From an uncultured Chthoniobacterales bacterium (GTDB taxonomy: Bacteria; Verrucomicrobiota; Verrucomicrobiia; Chthoniobacterales; UBA10450): 33,971 bases of DNA. Location: positions 1 to 33,971 of the forward strand of contig CADCTA010000066.1 in the NCBI GenBank assembly GCA_902805675.1. The letters are read 5' to 3'. This document shows positions 16,084-24,473 of the stretch, one piece after another. The translations under genes and the position numbers were made by a program. Below the pieces are notes generated by a model. It worked only from the letters and a program-made list of their open reading frames with translations, was not told the DNA's origin and searched no databases. Position 1 is the stretch's first letter. Each line of letters begins with the position of its first letter.

Positions 16084-16341
16084 CTATGGTGATGCAGACG
16101 ACGGCGTGCCTTTGCTCGACGCGGGAAGCCCTCCGGAAGACATCACATAGTAGATTGCGATAAATGCAGCTACGATGACCAGAAAAAGAAAGAGGAAGCT
16201 CATCGTGCGGAGGGTGCTGTGTCGCGCCTTTGCCTGCTGCCAGCTGGCACGCTTTTGCATGAGCTCGATCTCTAGAAGCTTGGCCAGCTTCTCCGGATCA
16301 TTGTCGCGCGGGTCGGGTTGGCTGTTGCCGTGAGGCGTCAT
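16084..16341 (-). CDS. Small single-pass membrane protein upstream of the hybrid kinase
   Basis: An 85-residue protein of unrecognised family. The first 45 residues are polar and predicted helical (DPEKLAKLLEIELMQKRASW). One membrane helix follows (MSFLFLFLVIVAAFIAIYYV, about 47-66) and then a short Ser/Pro/Gly-rich tail. The basic residues before the helix suggest the N-terminus is cytoplasmic. Its stop codon directly abuts the ATG of the hybrid kinase with no bases between, so the two are very likely one transcript. It could be a membrane tether or partner for the otherwise soluble kinase, which is inference. Confidence 0.75.
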   Translation of the reverse strand: MTPHGNSQPDPRDNDPEKLAKLLEIELMQKRASWQQAKARHSTLRTMSFLFLFLVIVAAFIAIYYVMSSGGLPASSKGTPSSASP

Positions 16342-16375
16342 CGAGTAAGATACGCATCCGACGGATGCTATATGA

Positions 16376-17065
16376 ATGTTCTACCCTATGACTGCTAGCG
16401 GACGCAAGCTGGCAGCCTACACACTGCCCATGGCAGTCTTTCTCGGCGCGCTCGCTGCAGTCGCCGGGCTAAAGGCGATCGGCGGTTCGTTCTGGCTCGA
16501 TGCGCCGGAGTATTGGGTTTACCCGCTGCAGACCTTTATCTGCGGTGCGCTGCTCTTGTGGTTCTGGAGGGAGTATGAATTTAACGCCGCACGCGGCCTT
16601 CTCATCGCCGCGGGAGTAGGTCTCGCTGTGTTCGTGCTGTGGATTTCGCCGCAGGCTTTCTTCGGCGTTGCGGCACGCACTGAGGGCTTCAATCCTACCG
16701 TCTTCGTCGATCAGCCGGCAGCGTACTGGGCCACGGTGTTGCTGCGCTTTCTCCGGCTGGTTGTCGTCGTGCCGCTGGTCGAGGAGATCTTCTGGCGCGG
16801 GTTCCTCCTCCGCTACTTCGTGGATGAGAAGTTCGATCGCGTGACGTTCGGCACCTTCACCTGGGTCTCGTTCGCGGCGGTGAGCGTCGGGTTCATGCTC
16901 GTGCACTCGATGGCAGACTGGCCCGCTGCATTGCTCACGGGCGCACTTTATAACTTCGTCGCATACCGCACCAAAAGCCTCGGCGCCTGCGTGATCGCGC
17001 ACGCGCTGACCAACCTGCTGCTCGGTTTGTGGATCATGAACACGAAGCAGTGGGGCTTCTGGTAG
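16376..17065 (+). CDS. CPBP/CAAX-type intramembrane metalloprotease, exosortase-associated kind
   Basis: This integral membrane protein of 229 residues has about seven hydrophobic segments. It carries the CPBP (Abi/CAAX protease) motifs: EEIFWR with Glu136, Glu137 and Arg141, FMLVH with His177, and HALTN with His209 and Asn213. These residues form the glutamate-protease active site of the Rce1-like family. A subgroup called CAAX prenyl protease-related protein occurs mainly in genomes with exosortase/PEP-CTERM systems, and the length and the WVYPLQTFICGALLLWFW opening fit that subgroup. An exosortase gene lies 5 kb away. The first ATG at 16376 or a second at 16388 could be the start. It is divergent from the kinase operon across 34 bases. 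Confidence 0.85.
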   Translation: MFYPMTASGRKLAAYTLPMAVFLGALAAVAGLKAIGGSFWLDAPEYWVYPLQTFICGALLLWFWREYEFNAARGLLIAAGVGLAVFVLWISPQAFFGVAARTEGFNPTVFVDQPAAYWATVLLRFLRLVVVVPLVEEIFWRGFLLRYFVDEKFDRVTFGTFTWVSFAAVSVGFMLVHSMADWPAALLTGALYNFVAYRTKSLGACVIAHALTNLLLGLWIMNTKQWGFW

Positions 17066-17111
17066 CGATTGCTCCGGCGTGTGGCACCCCGCGTGCTGAT
17101 ATTTACGCGAA

Positions 17112-17273
17112 ATGCACGCCACGTTCCTCCAGAAGGTCATCCTCTGTGCGATCGCGGGCTTCTTCGCCGCCTGCCTCCTGCAGTGGGGGAAGGTGTTCGT
17201 GACCGGCGCGGACGATGCGTTGAACGCGGGCTACCGGAACACGGTGCCGGGCGACCCGCTGAAGCCGAAGTAG
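17112..17273 (+). CDS. Small membrane peptide, 53 residues
   Basis: An ATG at 17112 opens a 53-codon frame ending in TAG at 17271-17273. The product begins MHATFLQKVILCAIAGFF and has a membrane helix over about residues 8-25. A polar, Gly/Asn/Pro-containing tail ends in PLKPK. The gene fills the space between the CPBP protease and NAD synthetase genes on the same strand. I do not recognise a family. Length and lack of a clear ribosome site keep confidence moderate. Confidence 0.45.
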   Translation: MHATFLQKVILCAIAGFFAACLLQWGKVFVTGADDALNAGYRNTVPGDPLKPK

Positions 17274-17348
17274 CCGCGCACCACGCGCGTTCCGCTGCGG
17301 AGGAATGCATTGCCGCCCGTCTTGCAGCGCATAGTCTGCATGCGCGGC

Positions 17349-18977
17349 ATGAAAATCGGCTTCGCTCAGATCAATCCGACGGTGGGCGATTTGCGGGGCA
17401 ACTTCGAGAAGATTGCCGCCGCCTACGATCGGCTGGCGGCGGCCGGCGCCGACCTCGTAATCACGCCTGAGCTGGCGATCACCGGATATCCGCCGCAGGA
17501 CCTCGTCTTTAAGTCGCGGTTCGTTCCGCAGAATTTCGAGTTCGTCGAGCAACTGCACGCGCGCATCGGCGATGTGCCGCTGCTCGTCGGATTTGTCGAC
17601 CGAAATGAAGGACGCGGGAAGCCGTTCCACAATTCGGCGGCGTTTCTCCGGCGCGGCGCGCCGATGCAGAAGGTGCACAAGTCGCTCCTGCCGACCTACG
17701 ACGTCTTCGACGAGGATCGTTACTTTGAGCCGGGCCACTCGGTCGAACCGTTGTTGATCGGCGGCCGCAAAGTCGGCGTGACGATTTGCGAGGACATCTG
17801 GACGGAGCCGTATTTGCCGCGGCCGTATTACGAAGTGGATCCGGTAGGTTGCCTCGTGGAGCAAGGCGCGGAGTTGATCGTCAATCTGAGCGCGTCGCCT
17901 TTCAGCGTGGGAAAGCCGCGGATGCGCCGCGAGCTGCTCGGCTCTATCGCCTGCAGCCACCGCGTGCCGATCTTTTACTGCAACGCGGTGGGCGGGAACG
18001 ACCAGCTCGTCTTCGACGGCGATTCGCTCGCGATGAGCTCCAGCGGCGACCTGATCGCGGAGCTTCCTGGATTCTGTGAAGCCGACGTGGTGGTCGACAC
18101 CGACTCTCCGGCGCTGGCGGAGTCGCCCGCGCGCGAAACAAGCGCCGATCTCTTCAACGCCCTGTGCCTTGGACTTCGCGACTACCTGCGCAAGTGCGGC
18201 TTCAAGTCGGCCGTCATCGGCCTGAGCGGTGGGATCGACTCCGCGGTGGTGGCAGCGATCGCGGTGGAGGCGCTCGGCGCAGAGAACGTGGTCGGCGTTT
18301 CCATGCCGAGCCCGTACTCGTCGCGCGGCAGCATCGATGATGCGCTCGGGTTGGCGCGGAATCTCGGGATCGAATGCCTGCAGATTCCGATCGGCGATTC
18401 GTTTGCATGCTTTAAAGCGCAGTTCAAAGAGGTCTTCGCAGGCCTGCCGGAAGATACGACGGAGGAAAACATGCAGGCGCGCCTGCGCGGGATGATCCTG
18501 ATGTCGCTCTCGAACAAGTTCGGCCACATCCTCCTCACGACCGGGAACAAGAGCGAGCTGGCGGTGGGTTATTGCACCATCTACGGCGATATGGCGGGTG
18601 GGCTCGCGGTCATCAGCGACGTGCCGAAGACGATGGTCTACGATCTGGCGCGCTGGATGAACCGAGAGCGTGAAGTCATCCCGTGGGCGACGATCGAGAA
18701 GCCGCCGAGCGCAGAGCTCAAGCCCGGCCAGGTCGACCAGGATTCACTGCCGCCCTACGAGGTGCTGGACGAGATCCTGCGCTTATACGTGGAGGAGAAC
18801 TTGAGCGCGGGCGAGATCGCCGCGCGCGGCTTTGACGAAAAGACGGTGCGCTGGGTGCAGCGACGCGTCGACCTGAACGAATACAAACGCGAGCAGGCGG
18901 CACCGGGCATCAAAGTGACCAGCCGCGCTTTCGGCGTCGGCCGCCGGATGCCGATCGCGCAACAGTACATCGACTGA
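17349..18977 (+). CDS. nadE: Glutamine-dependent NAD(+) synthetase
   Basis: NadE amidates nicotinic acid adenine dinucleotide to NAD+, the final step of NAD synthesis, using ammonia released from glutamine. The 542-residue protein has an N-terminal nitrilase-type glutaminase with the triad Glu41 (TPELAITGY), Lys111 (HKSLLPTYDVFDE) and Cys147 (TICEDIW). The C-terminal synthetase has the PP-loop SGGIDSA at 293-299, followed by TTGNKSELAVGYCTIYGDMAGG. The start at 17349 gives MKIGFAQINPTVGD, the normal family N-terminus; an upstream in-frame ATG at 17310 adds an unlikely thirteen residues. It converges with the L1 lipoprotein gene, with 16 bases between stops. Confidence 0.97.
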   Translation: MKIGFAQINPTVGDLRGNFEKIAAAYDRLAAAGADLVITPELAITGYPPQDLVFKSRFVPQNFEFVEQLHARIGDVPLLVGFVDRNEGRGKPFHNSAAFLRRGAPMQKVHKSLLPTYDVFDEDRYFEPGHSVEPLLIGGRKVGVTICEDIWTEPYLPRPYYEVDPVGCLVEQGAELIVNLSASPFSVGKPRMRRELLGSIACSHRVPIFYCNAVGGNDQLVFDGDSLAMSSSGDLIAELPGFCEADVVVDTDSPALAESPARETSADLFNALCLGLRDYLRKCGFKSAVIGLSGGIDSAVVAAIAVEALGAENVVGVSMPSPYSSRGSIDDALGLARNLGIECLQIPIGDSFACFKAQFKEVFAGLPEDTTEENMQARLRGMILMSLSNKFGHILLTTGNKSELAVGYCTIYGDMAGGLAVISDVPKTMVYDLARWMNREREVIPWATIEKPPSAELKPGQVDQDSLPPYEVLDEILRLYVEENLSAGEIAARGFDEKTVRWVQRRVDLNEYKREQAAPGIKVTSRAFGVGRRMPIAQQYID

Positions 18978-18993
18978 GCGGAGTTGCCGGGCA

Positions 18994-19614
18994 TCACCGC
19001 CCGACGGATAGACGCGGCGACGGCACACTATGCCACGTGGCGTTGATCGGCACAGCCTTCGCAATTTCTACCTCGGAGCACGCCACCCCGAGCACGCGTT
19101 CATCGTTGTTGAACCCCAGTGCTTTCGGAGATGTTGCTTGCGGGATCTTCAATTGAACATCCAGGCTACCATCGTCGCGGATCAGTTCGGAGGGGAATAC
19201 GGCGTAGAAATTGAACGTCTTCTCCACCTCCCACGCGGTGATCAGCTGGCCGTTGATCCAAACCTCCACCGGCTGCCACGGAAGCTCGGGATTCTTCGTA
19301 ATTCCTTCCAACCGCATCCGCAAGCCGAGGGGGCCCTCCACGGGCGGCAATGAGAATCGCAAGTTCGCACTGTGCCCGGTCGTCCACGTAAAAAAGCGCT
19401 CGGGTTTGCCCCAACCGTCGGCTAGGAATTTATCCGACGGGCCGCCGCCGTGAAACCGGAGCACGCGCTCGAGCTTGTAGCGCGGATAAGGTACTGCATC
19501 AGGAACTCTGGAACACGCGGTTAGGAGAGCAGACTCTAGCAGGATCAGCGCGACCCAGCGACGGAGCAAACCTGGGCGTGCCCAGTGCTCTGCAGAAATG
19601 TGCAGTTTGCTCAT
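18994..19614 (-). CDS. L1: lipoprotein with FTWT beta-rich domain
   Basis: A 206-residue predicted lipoprotein. The start is fixed by an ATG at 19614 that overlaps the stop of mannosyltransferase A (ATGA). It yields a signal sequence WVALILLESALLTAC with lipobox Cys34. The remaining 150 residues are one copy of the domain shared with L2 and L3: a GGG turn near 56, DGWGK, then FTWT at 75-78, QPVEV at 114-118, ING, Trp128 and a C-terminal LGF-x-D-x-R-x-LGV-x-x-x-EVEI-like ending. The alternating strand pattern suggests a beta-sandwich. The function is unknown. It is the last gene of the C-L2-B-A-L1 operon. Confidence 0.78.
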   Translation of the reverse strand: MSKLHISAEHWARPGLLRRWVALILLESALLTACSRVPDAVPYPRYKLERVLRFHGGGPSDKFLADGWGKPERFFTWTTGHSANLRFSLPPVEGPLGLRMRLEGITKNPELPWQPVEVWINGQLITAWEVEKTFNFYAVFPSELIRDDGSLDVQLKIPQATSPKALGFNNDERVLGVACSEVEIAKAVPINATWHSVPSPRLSVGR

Positions 19615-20885
19615 GCCACCCATCGCCAGAGGGTGAACCGGATCATGAAGAACGCCCCCAAGCCGCTGGCCGCGATCAGGTAGGCGCGGTCGAATCCACG
19701 GTTCCGTCCCAGCAAGGCGAGGCCAATGAAAGCGGGAAAAATCGCCAGCATGTAGCGCGGGATTGAGTCGAGGCTGCCCCACGCAGTCACAAACAAGTAG
19801 CAACTCACGGCATAAACTCCGTAGCTGAGACGCAGCTTCATCGCAGCGAAGACAGTGAGACTAAGCGCGAGCGCTCCGAAGCCAACGTTGATCATGTCGT
19901 TTGTGACGAAGGCGTGTTCAAAGAAGCGTATAAAAGGCTTCCATGGCCAGGTAAGCGAGCCCCATCCATGGCCCCACGCGAGCTGCGCATCCCTCGTTGC
20001 CAAAAGGTTCCCGAAGCGCCAATAGAAGTACAACATCAGGCCTGCGAGACAAAGCGGCATCAGGCCGAGCGCCAGCACGTTCGGCCGGATGTCACGCCAC
20101 CGGTAGTTTCGCTGCTGCAAATATTCGAGCAGAAGTGGCAGACCGAGCAGAATACCGGGCGAGCGGGTAAGAGTGGCGGCGCCTGCGCAAATTCCGGCGA
20201 CCAGCCAGCGATTCTTCCGCGCATAGTAAAAAGCAGCTGCGGTCGCAGCCATAAAGAGCGATTCGGAGTAAACGGCTGAAAGAAAAACCGTGGTTGGGAA
20301 CACCAATACGTAGAGCGCAGTGCGCGTGGCAGTCGCCTGATCGAAATCGATCCGGACCAGGAGAACGAGGTAGAAAAGCGCCGTCAAAAGCGCGGCGTGG
20401 GAGACGATCATGCCGGCGATGAACCAGCTAAGATCCGTAGTACCCGGAACCATGAGGTGCGCGACCCTCATCAACATCGGATAGAGCGGGAAGAAGGCGG
20501 TGTTTGACTGCTTGCCGGGGCTGAAGTGATAGCCGTATTCGGCGATCGAATGATACCATCCCGCGTCCCACCGCGACCACATGTTCACCAACGGATAAAC
20601 TTCGACCGAGAGCACTCCCACTGTCCGGTTTGGGGTTACCGGCCGCACTTCACCGTCCTGCTTGATCTCCCAAGTCGTCGGCGAAGCAGGGAGATTCTGA
20701 AATGATTGAAGCGCAAGCCAACCGACGACCGTGAGAACCAAGCGTGTCACCAGAAACGGCACGATAACGTATCGGAACGGCCACGAACGCGCGAAGCGCA
20801 GCCAACGACCTCGACCGGCATGCTGCGGTTCGGCCGCGGACTGCGGCTCACGCCCCGTTGGCTGCATATCGGCAGCAGAAATCAT
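19611..20885 (-). CDS. A: PIG-V-like GT-C mannosyltransferase, canonical motifs
   Basis: A 424-residue multi-pass membrane protein of the PIG-V/GPI mannosyltransferase 2-like GT-C family, expected to use a polyprenyl-phosphate sugar on the outer face of the membrane. All four family marks that vary elsewhere in the locus are intact: WDA at 106-108 (catalytic-type Asp in the first outer loop), SH at 162-163, Arg241 in LTRSPG and PRY at 376-378. Further conserved parts are FFPLYP near 131 and YSES near 206. Compared with B, C and E it has a longer first outer loop (residues 60-105). It lies four bases after B and overlaps L1. The donor and acceptor are unknown. Confidence 0.85.
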   Translation of the reverse strand: MISAADMQPTGREPQSAAEPQHAGRGRWLRFARSWPFRYVIVPFLVTRLVLTVVGWLALQSFQNLPASPTTWEIKQDGEVRPVTPNRTVGVLSVEVYPLVNMWSRWDAGWYHSIAEYGYHFSPGKQSNTAFFPLYPMLMRVAHLMVPGTTDLSWFIAGMIVSHAALLTALFYLVLLVRIDFDQATATRTALYVLVFPTTVFLSAVYSESLFMAATAAAFYYARKNRWLVAGICAGAATLTRSPGILLGLPLLLEYLQQRNYRWRDIRPNVLALGLMPLCLAGLMLYFYWRFGNLLATRDAQLAWGHGWGSLTWPWKPFIRFFEHAFVTNDMINVGFGALALSLTVFAAMKLRLSYGVYAVSCYLFVTAWGSLDSIPRYMLAIFPAFIGLALLGRNRGFDRAYLIAASGLGAFFMIRFTLWRWVA

Positions 20886-20889
20886 CGCG

Positions 20890-22074
20890 TTAGCGCATCC
20901 AGTGGCCGTTCGCAGCCATCAAAGTGCAGAATGAAAACACAGTGAAGGACGACGCGAGGAGTAGTTCGTATGTCCATTCCAAGCGCCTGCTGAGGGCGGC
21001 GAGGATCACAAACAGCGGGAAGACTACGCTCAGCTGCCGCGCGATGCTCGCGAGGCTCGGCGAACACGCATATGCAGCCAGCAATAATCCGGCGAAGACG
21101 AGATAGCTGACGCGGACGCGCAGCAAGATACCCGCCATCGAAGTCGCGAAGGCCGCGCACAGCATCAGGCCGGTGAAGTTCCGGTAGAATTTCGGAAGCA
21201 GCTGTGTCTCGGCAATTGCCGTCCACGGTGGGATCAACCCGCCCGTCCAAAGCGGAGACGCCGCGAAGGGCGCGAGGAGATCGCCGAACCGAAGATAGCT
21301 AAACAGGAGGAAGCCGATGCAGCCCAGTGGCACGACGGCGAGGAGCAGCAGCCGCCGCATCAAGGACGCCTGTGACGCCTCGCCCGGCTGTGGGTCTTTG
21401 CGCAGGTATTCGATGGCAAGCGGCACGACGATCAGGAAGCCAATGCTGCTGGTGAGCGCGACAGCCATTCCGCACAGCGACGCCGCCAGCCATCGTGACC
21501 TCGCCGCAGCGTAGAACGCGCCGAGCGCCAAGACGAGGAAAGTGGCTTCGGGGTACGCGCCCGAAAACAAGAAGCTAACCGGGCTGAACATCAGGAAAGT
21601 GACCGCGGCATTCGTGATCCGAGGCTGTTTGTAGTGCCAGTCGACGAGTTCCTTGAGAAGTATTCCCGCACCGAGGAGCGCGAGGTTTGAAATCACCATT
21701 GCTGCCATCGCTGGCTCGAAAATAATCGAGAAGACGCGGATGAGTACCGGATAGAAAGGGAAGAACCCTACGTTCGCGATGCTCTCCTGGCCGACTCCAT
21801 AACCGGAACCTGCGATCTGGAGGTAGCGCGCGCCGTCTCCTTGCGTGAGAACACCAGTGATCCCGTTGCGCTGCCAAAACTCGCCGTGCATGAAGATCAT
21901 CCGCGAGAGCCGGATGAGCACCGCGATAATCAGCCGCGAGGCGACAAACGTGATCAGCACCCAGCTCCATCGGCGAAGGAGAACAAAAGCGAGAGCCTTC
22001 GAGGACGCTGAGGGTTCTCCCGGAACACCGTGCCTCGCGACCGATCCAGGAGTGTCTGCTTGCGCCGTCATCAC
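20890..22074 (-). CDS. B: PIG-V-like GT-C protein, divergent active-site class
   Basis: A 394-residue multi-pass membrane protein clearly paralogous to C and E, sharing FVASR, GFFPFYP, FLMFSPVSF and the C-terminal NGHWM-type ending. It departs from the canonical enzymes at four places: WDA is GDG (79-81), SH is SN (129-130), the Arg before xxG is Ser209 in LTSSIG, and PRY is ARQ (345-347). The Asp itself (Asp80) is kept, so it may still be catalytic with changed specificity, or it may be a non-catalytic partner. It lies seven bases downstream of the L2 lipoprotein gene and four bases upstream of A, inside one operon. The start at 22074 (MM) could shift by one codon. Confidence 0.8.
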   Translation of the reverse strand: MMTAQADTPGSVARHGVPGEPSASSKALAFVLLRRWSWVLITFVASRLIIAVLIRLSRMIFMHGEFWQRNGITGVLTQGDGARYLQIAGSGYGVGQESIANVGFFPFYPVLIRVFSIIFEPAMAAMVISNLALLGAGILLKELVDWHYKQPRITNAAVTFLMFSPVSFLFSGAYPEATFLVLALGAFYAAARSRWLAASLCGMAVALTSSIGFLIVVPLAIEYLRKDPQPGEASQASLMRRLLLLAVVPLGCIGFLLFSYLRFGDLLAPFAASPLWTGGLIPPWTAIAETQLLPKFYRNFTGLMLCAAFATSMAGILLRVRVSYLVFAGLLLAAYACSPSLASIARQLSVVFPLFVILAALSRRLEWTYELLLASSFTVFSFCTLMAANGHWMR

Positions 22075-22081
22075 TCGCAGC

Positions 22082-23149
22082 TCACCGGGTTTCGGTGACG
22101 TTCAGCTCGTGCAATTGCACGCCGAGCGAGCGCAAATCGGCGTTGATGCCGAGCACGTTCGGGCTCATTGCCCTCGGCGAAACGAGCTCGATCTTGAGCA
22201 CGCCGCTGTTAGCATTCGCGAGTTCCGGCGGAACGATGGCGTTGAACCACTGCAATTCCTCGCCCACCGTCCATTGGCCGACCGCCTTGCCATTAACGCG
22301 AACTTCCACAGGCTGCACCGGCAGGCGCGGCCCTTTGACGAGCGCGGCAAGCCGCAGATTCAGCGAGAGCGGGCCGTTTGCAGGAGGCACACGCAACCCG
22401 ACAACCGCTGGCGCCTTGCCGGTCCATGTGTAGGTGTCGTCCGCATCGTGCCAGCCTGCGAGCTTGTAGCGATCGCCGATCGCATTCAGGCCGAATGTAA
22501 GTGGCGTTCCGTAGGTGTAAGCACTGCCTTCCGGCGTCTCGGGCGTCTGCGGCTCCGGTTCGATTTCAGGCGGTTCGGCGCCGGGGACGATGAACATCTC
22601 CCAGACGCACACGCCCAGGCGCCGCGCGTCTCGGCCGAGGTTGAGGTCGGACGGAGGGGTGGATTTCGGCGTGTAAAGATCGATCACGAAGAAGGCAGTG
22701 TGGCCGGCAGCGTTGGGTCCAAGGTCAACCATCTCTCGCGGGATGACGGCCGTGTACCACTTCAATTTCGTCACCTTCCAGCTCGCGATCTTCTTCCCGT
22801 TAATGGAAAGGTCGACTGGCTGATACGGGAGCTCTGGCGACTTGAAGATGCCATTCATTTTCATCTTCAAGGTGACCGGCTGATCCGACGGGAAGACGCG
22901 GATCTGTAGCGTAGCGCCGAGGCCCCGCGTCCAGGTGAACTTTTCCTCTGTCTTCGCCCAGCCGTCGCGGCGGAAGCGATTCGCGTCGCCGCCATAACCG
23001 AAGCCGATGCGATCGCCGTAGACGTAAACGTGCGGTCGCGGCTCGCTCATCCGCTCAGGGAGCTGATGCTTGTCACACCCCGCGAGCGACACGAGCGCGG
23101 CCGCGAGAGCGGCGATGTGGGGGAACGGACGAGATTTCAGTATTCGCAT
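22082..23149 (-). CDS. L2: lipoprotein with two FTWT domains
   Basis: A 355-residue predicted lipoprotein with a signal sequence (HIAALAAALVSLAGC, lipobox Cys25) and two tandem copies of the same beta-rich domain. Copy one runs from about 40 to 188 with FTWT at 71-74, QPVDLSINGK at 110-119 and Trp124. Copy two runs from about 209 to 353 with YTWT at 240-243, QPVEVRVNGK at 279-288 and Trp293. A Pro/Glu-rich linker (189-208) joins them. Both copies end with an LG-x-x-x-D-x-R-x-LGV block. The domain resembles the beta-rich domain found at the C-terminus of some large GT-C proteins. The gene sits between mannosyltransferases C and B, with gaps of 19 and 7 bases. Function unknown; glycan binding or scaffolding is inferred. 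Confidence 0.8.
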   Translation of the reverse strand: MRILKSRPFPHIAALAAALVSLAGCDKHQLPERMSEPRPHVYVYGDRIGFGYGGDANRFRRDGWAKTEEKFTWTRGLGATLQIRVFPSDQPVTLKMKMNGIFKSPELPYQPVDLSINGKKIASWKVTKLKWYTAVIPREMVDLGPNAAGHTAFFVIDLYTPKSTPPSDLNLGRDARRLGVCVWEMFIVPGAEPPEIEPEPQTPETPEGSAYTYGTPLTFGLNAIGDRYKLAGWHDADDTYTWTGKAPAVVGLRVPPANGPLSLNLRLAALVKGPRLPVQPVEVRVNGKAVGQWTVGEELQWFNAIVPPELANANSGVLKIELVSPRAMSPNVLGINADLRSLGVQLHELNVTETR

Positions 23150-23168
23150 GATCGAGCCGGGTCTGGCG

Positions 23169-24359
23169 TCACGTCATCCAGTAGCCAATCGCAGACATGA
23201 TGTTGCACATGGTGAGGATCGCGACAAAACACGCGAGAATCGGCACGTGCGTCCAAGGATAACGTGTCGCCATCAGACCGAGGGTGATGAATAGCGGGAA
23301 CACGACCGTGAGATACCGCGGGATCGCTTCGAGGCTGGCGCCACAAAAGTAGATCATGATCAAAAGCGACGCGTAAACGAGATAGCTAGCGCGCAATTTG
23401 AATCGGAACGCGGCGATCCAGATCAGCACGCCGCCCGTGAGCACGCTGACGAAAAACCACTGATAAAACATCGGCATGCCGGTGACGTTCAGGATGGTGT
23501 GCCACGGCATCACGAATTTGCGGCCCCACACCTTCGTCGCATCGAGATACGCGAAAGGGTTGTCGAACTTCAGGTGGCCGTAGAGCATGAAAAGCCCCAG
23601 GCCGCATGGGATCAGCGCGAAGAGGAGAATGCGCGGGTGGATCAGCGAGCGAATGCCCAGCGCCGGGTTCCACATCTGGCGCACATACTCGATGAAGAGC
23701 GGCAAACCGATCAGCATGCCGACGTTTCGGGTGGCGGTCAGGCAGCCGCCCAGCAGGCAGGCCAGCAGCCACTGCCGACGTATGGCCGCGAGGAAGGCAC
23801 CCATCGAGAGCATCATGAAGGTCGACTCGGTGTAGGCGTGCGAGAAAAAGAAGCTCACCGGGCTGAACATCAGGAACGTGACCGCGGTGCGCCTGATCCG
23901 CTCGTCCTTGTAGTCGATGTTGATCAGCGCGTTGAAGATGAGCCCAGCCGCGATCAGGCAGACGTGCGACACCATGATCGCGGCGACCCGCATGTCGGTG
24001 AAGACGAGCGCAAAGAGGCGAATGAGCAGCGGATAAAACGGGAAGAACCCCATGCTCGAGGGGAAGTCCGGATCGTACGTGTACCCGTCGCGCGCGATGC
24101 CGACGTACCAGAGCTCCGCGTCCCATTGCAGCAGCACGCTGAAGATGCCGCCGGGGTGCCAGACGTCCGCTTTCACGAAGACCATGCGGGCGAAAGCGAT
24201 CACCGTGAAGATGATCACCCGCGAAGCGACGAACATGAGCAGCACCCACTCCCATCCTGCGAGCAGCGGGTAGCGCTCCGCCCATCGCGCGGGCGAGGCG
24301 AGCCCATTTCGGAGCCGTCCAAAAGGTGTTGCGGCGGCGATATTTATCGAGGAAGCCAT
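23169..24359 (-). CDS. C: PIG-V-like GT-C mannosyltransferase, canonical motifs
   Basis: A 396-residue membrane protein and first gene of the minus-strand C-L2-B-A-L1 operon. It has about nine or ten membrane segments. WDA at 79-81 in QWDAELWY, SH at 131-132, Arg211 in TATRNVG and PRY at 347-349 mark it as a canonical PIG-V-like GT-C enzyme. It shares the FVASR, FFPFYP and FLMFSPVSF stretches with B, so B probably arose by duplication and divergence of a C-like gene. The ATG at 24359 is followed by a 35-residue cytoplasmic segment before the first helix. It is divergent from the DPM1-like gene across 114 bases, which must hold both promoters. Sugar donor and acceptor are unknown. Confidence 0.86.
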   Translation of the reverse strand: MASSINIAAATPFGRLRNGLASPARWAERYPLLAGWEWVLLMFVASRVIIFTVIAFARMVFVKADVWHPGGIFSVLLQWDAELWYVGIARDGYTYDPDFPSSMGFFPFYPLLIRLFALVFTDMRVAAIMVSHVCLIAAGLIFNALINIDYKDERIRRTAVTFLMFSPVSFFFSHAYTESTFMMLSMGAFLAAIRRQWLLACLLGGCLTATRNVGMLIGLPLFIEYVRQMWNPALGIRSLIHPRILLFALIPCGLGLFMLYGHLKFDNPFAYLDATKVWGRKFVMPWHTILNVTGMPMFYQWFFVSVLTGGVLIWIAAFRFKLRASYLVYASLLIMIYFCGASLEAIPRYLTVVFPLFITLGLMATRYPWTHVPILACFVAILTMCNIMSAIGYWMT

Positions 24360-24473
24360 TGGCTTGTAGTCGGTGGCGCTCCTGTCTAGCGGCGAATGCA
24401 GCGCGCGTCTATCGCAACTTGCATATCCGCTAACACCGCCAATAATCAGCGGCTCGCCGCAACCTTTGTATAC

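Noticed and set aside
17103..18527. Open frame of about 470 codons antisense to nadE
   Set aside because: The translation is low-complexity and basic, while the opposite strand encodes a full NAD synthetase with all active-site residues.
18988..19003. CGGGC-GCCCG hairpin between convergent nadE and L1 as a terminator
   Set aside because: The stem is only five pairs, has no T-tract and overlaps the L1 stop codon, so it is not convincing.
24427..24452. CCGCT/AGCGG inverted pair in the gap between C and the DPM1-like gene as an operator
   Set aside because: Five-base half-sites 16 bases apart are expected by chance in GC-rich DNA.
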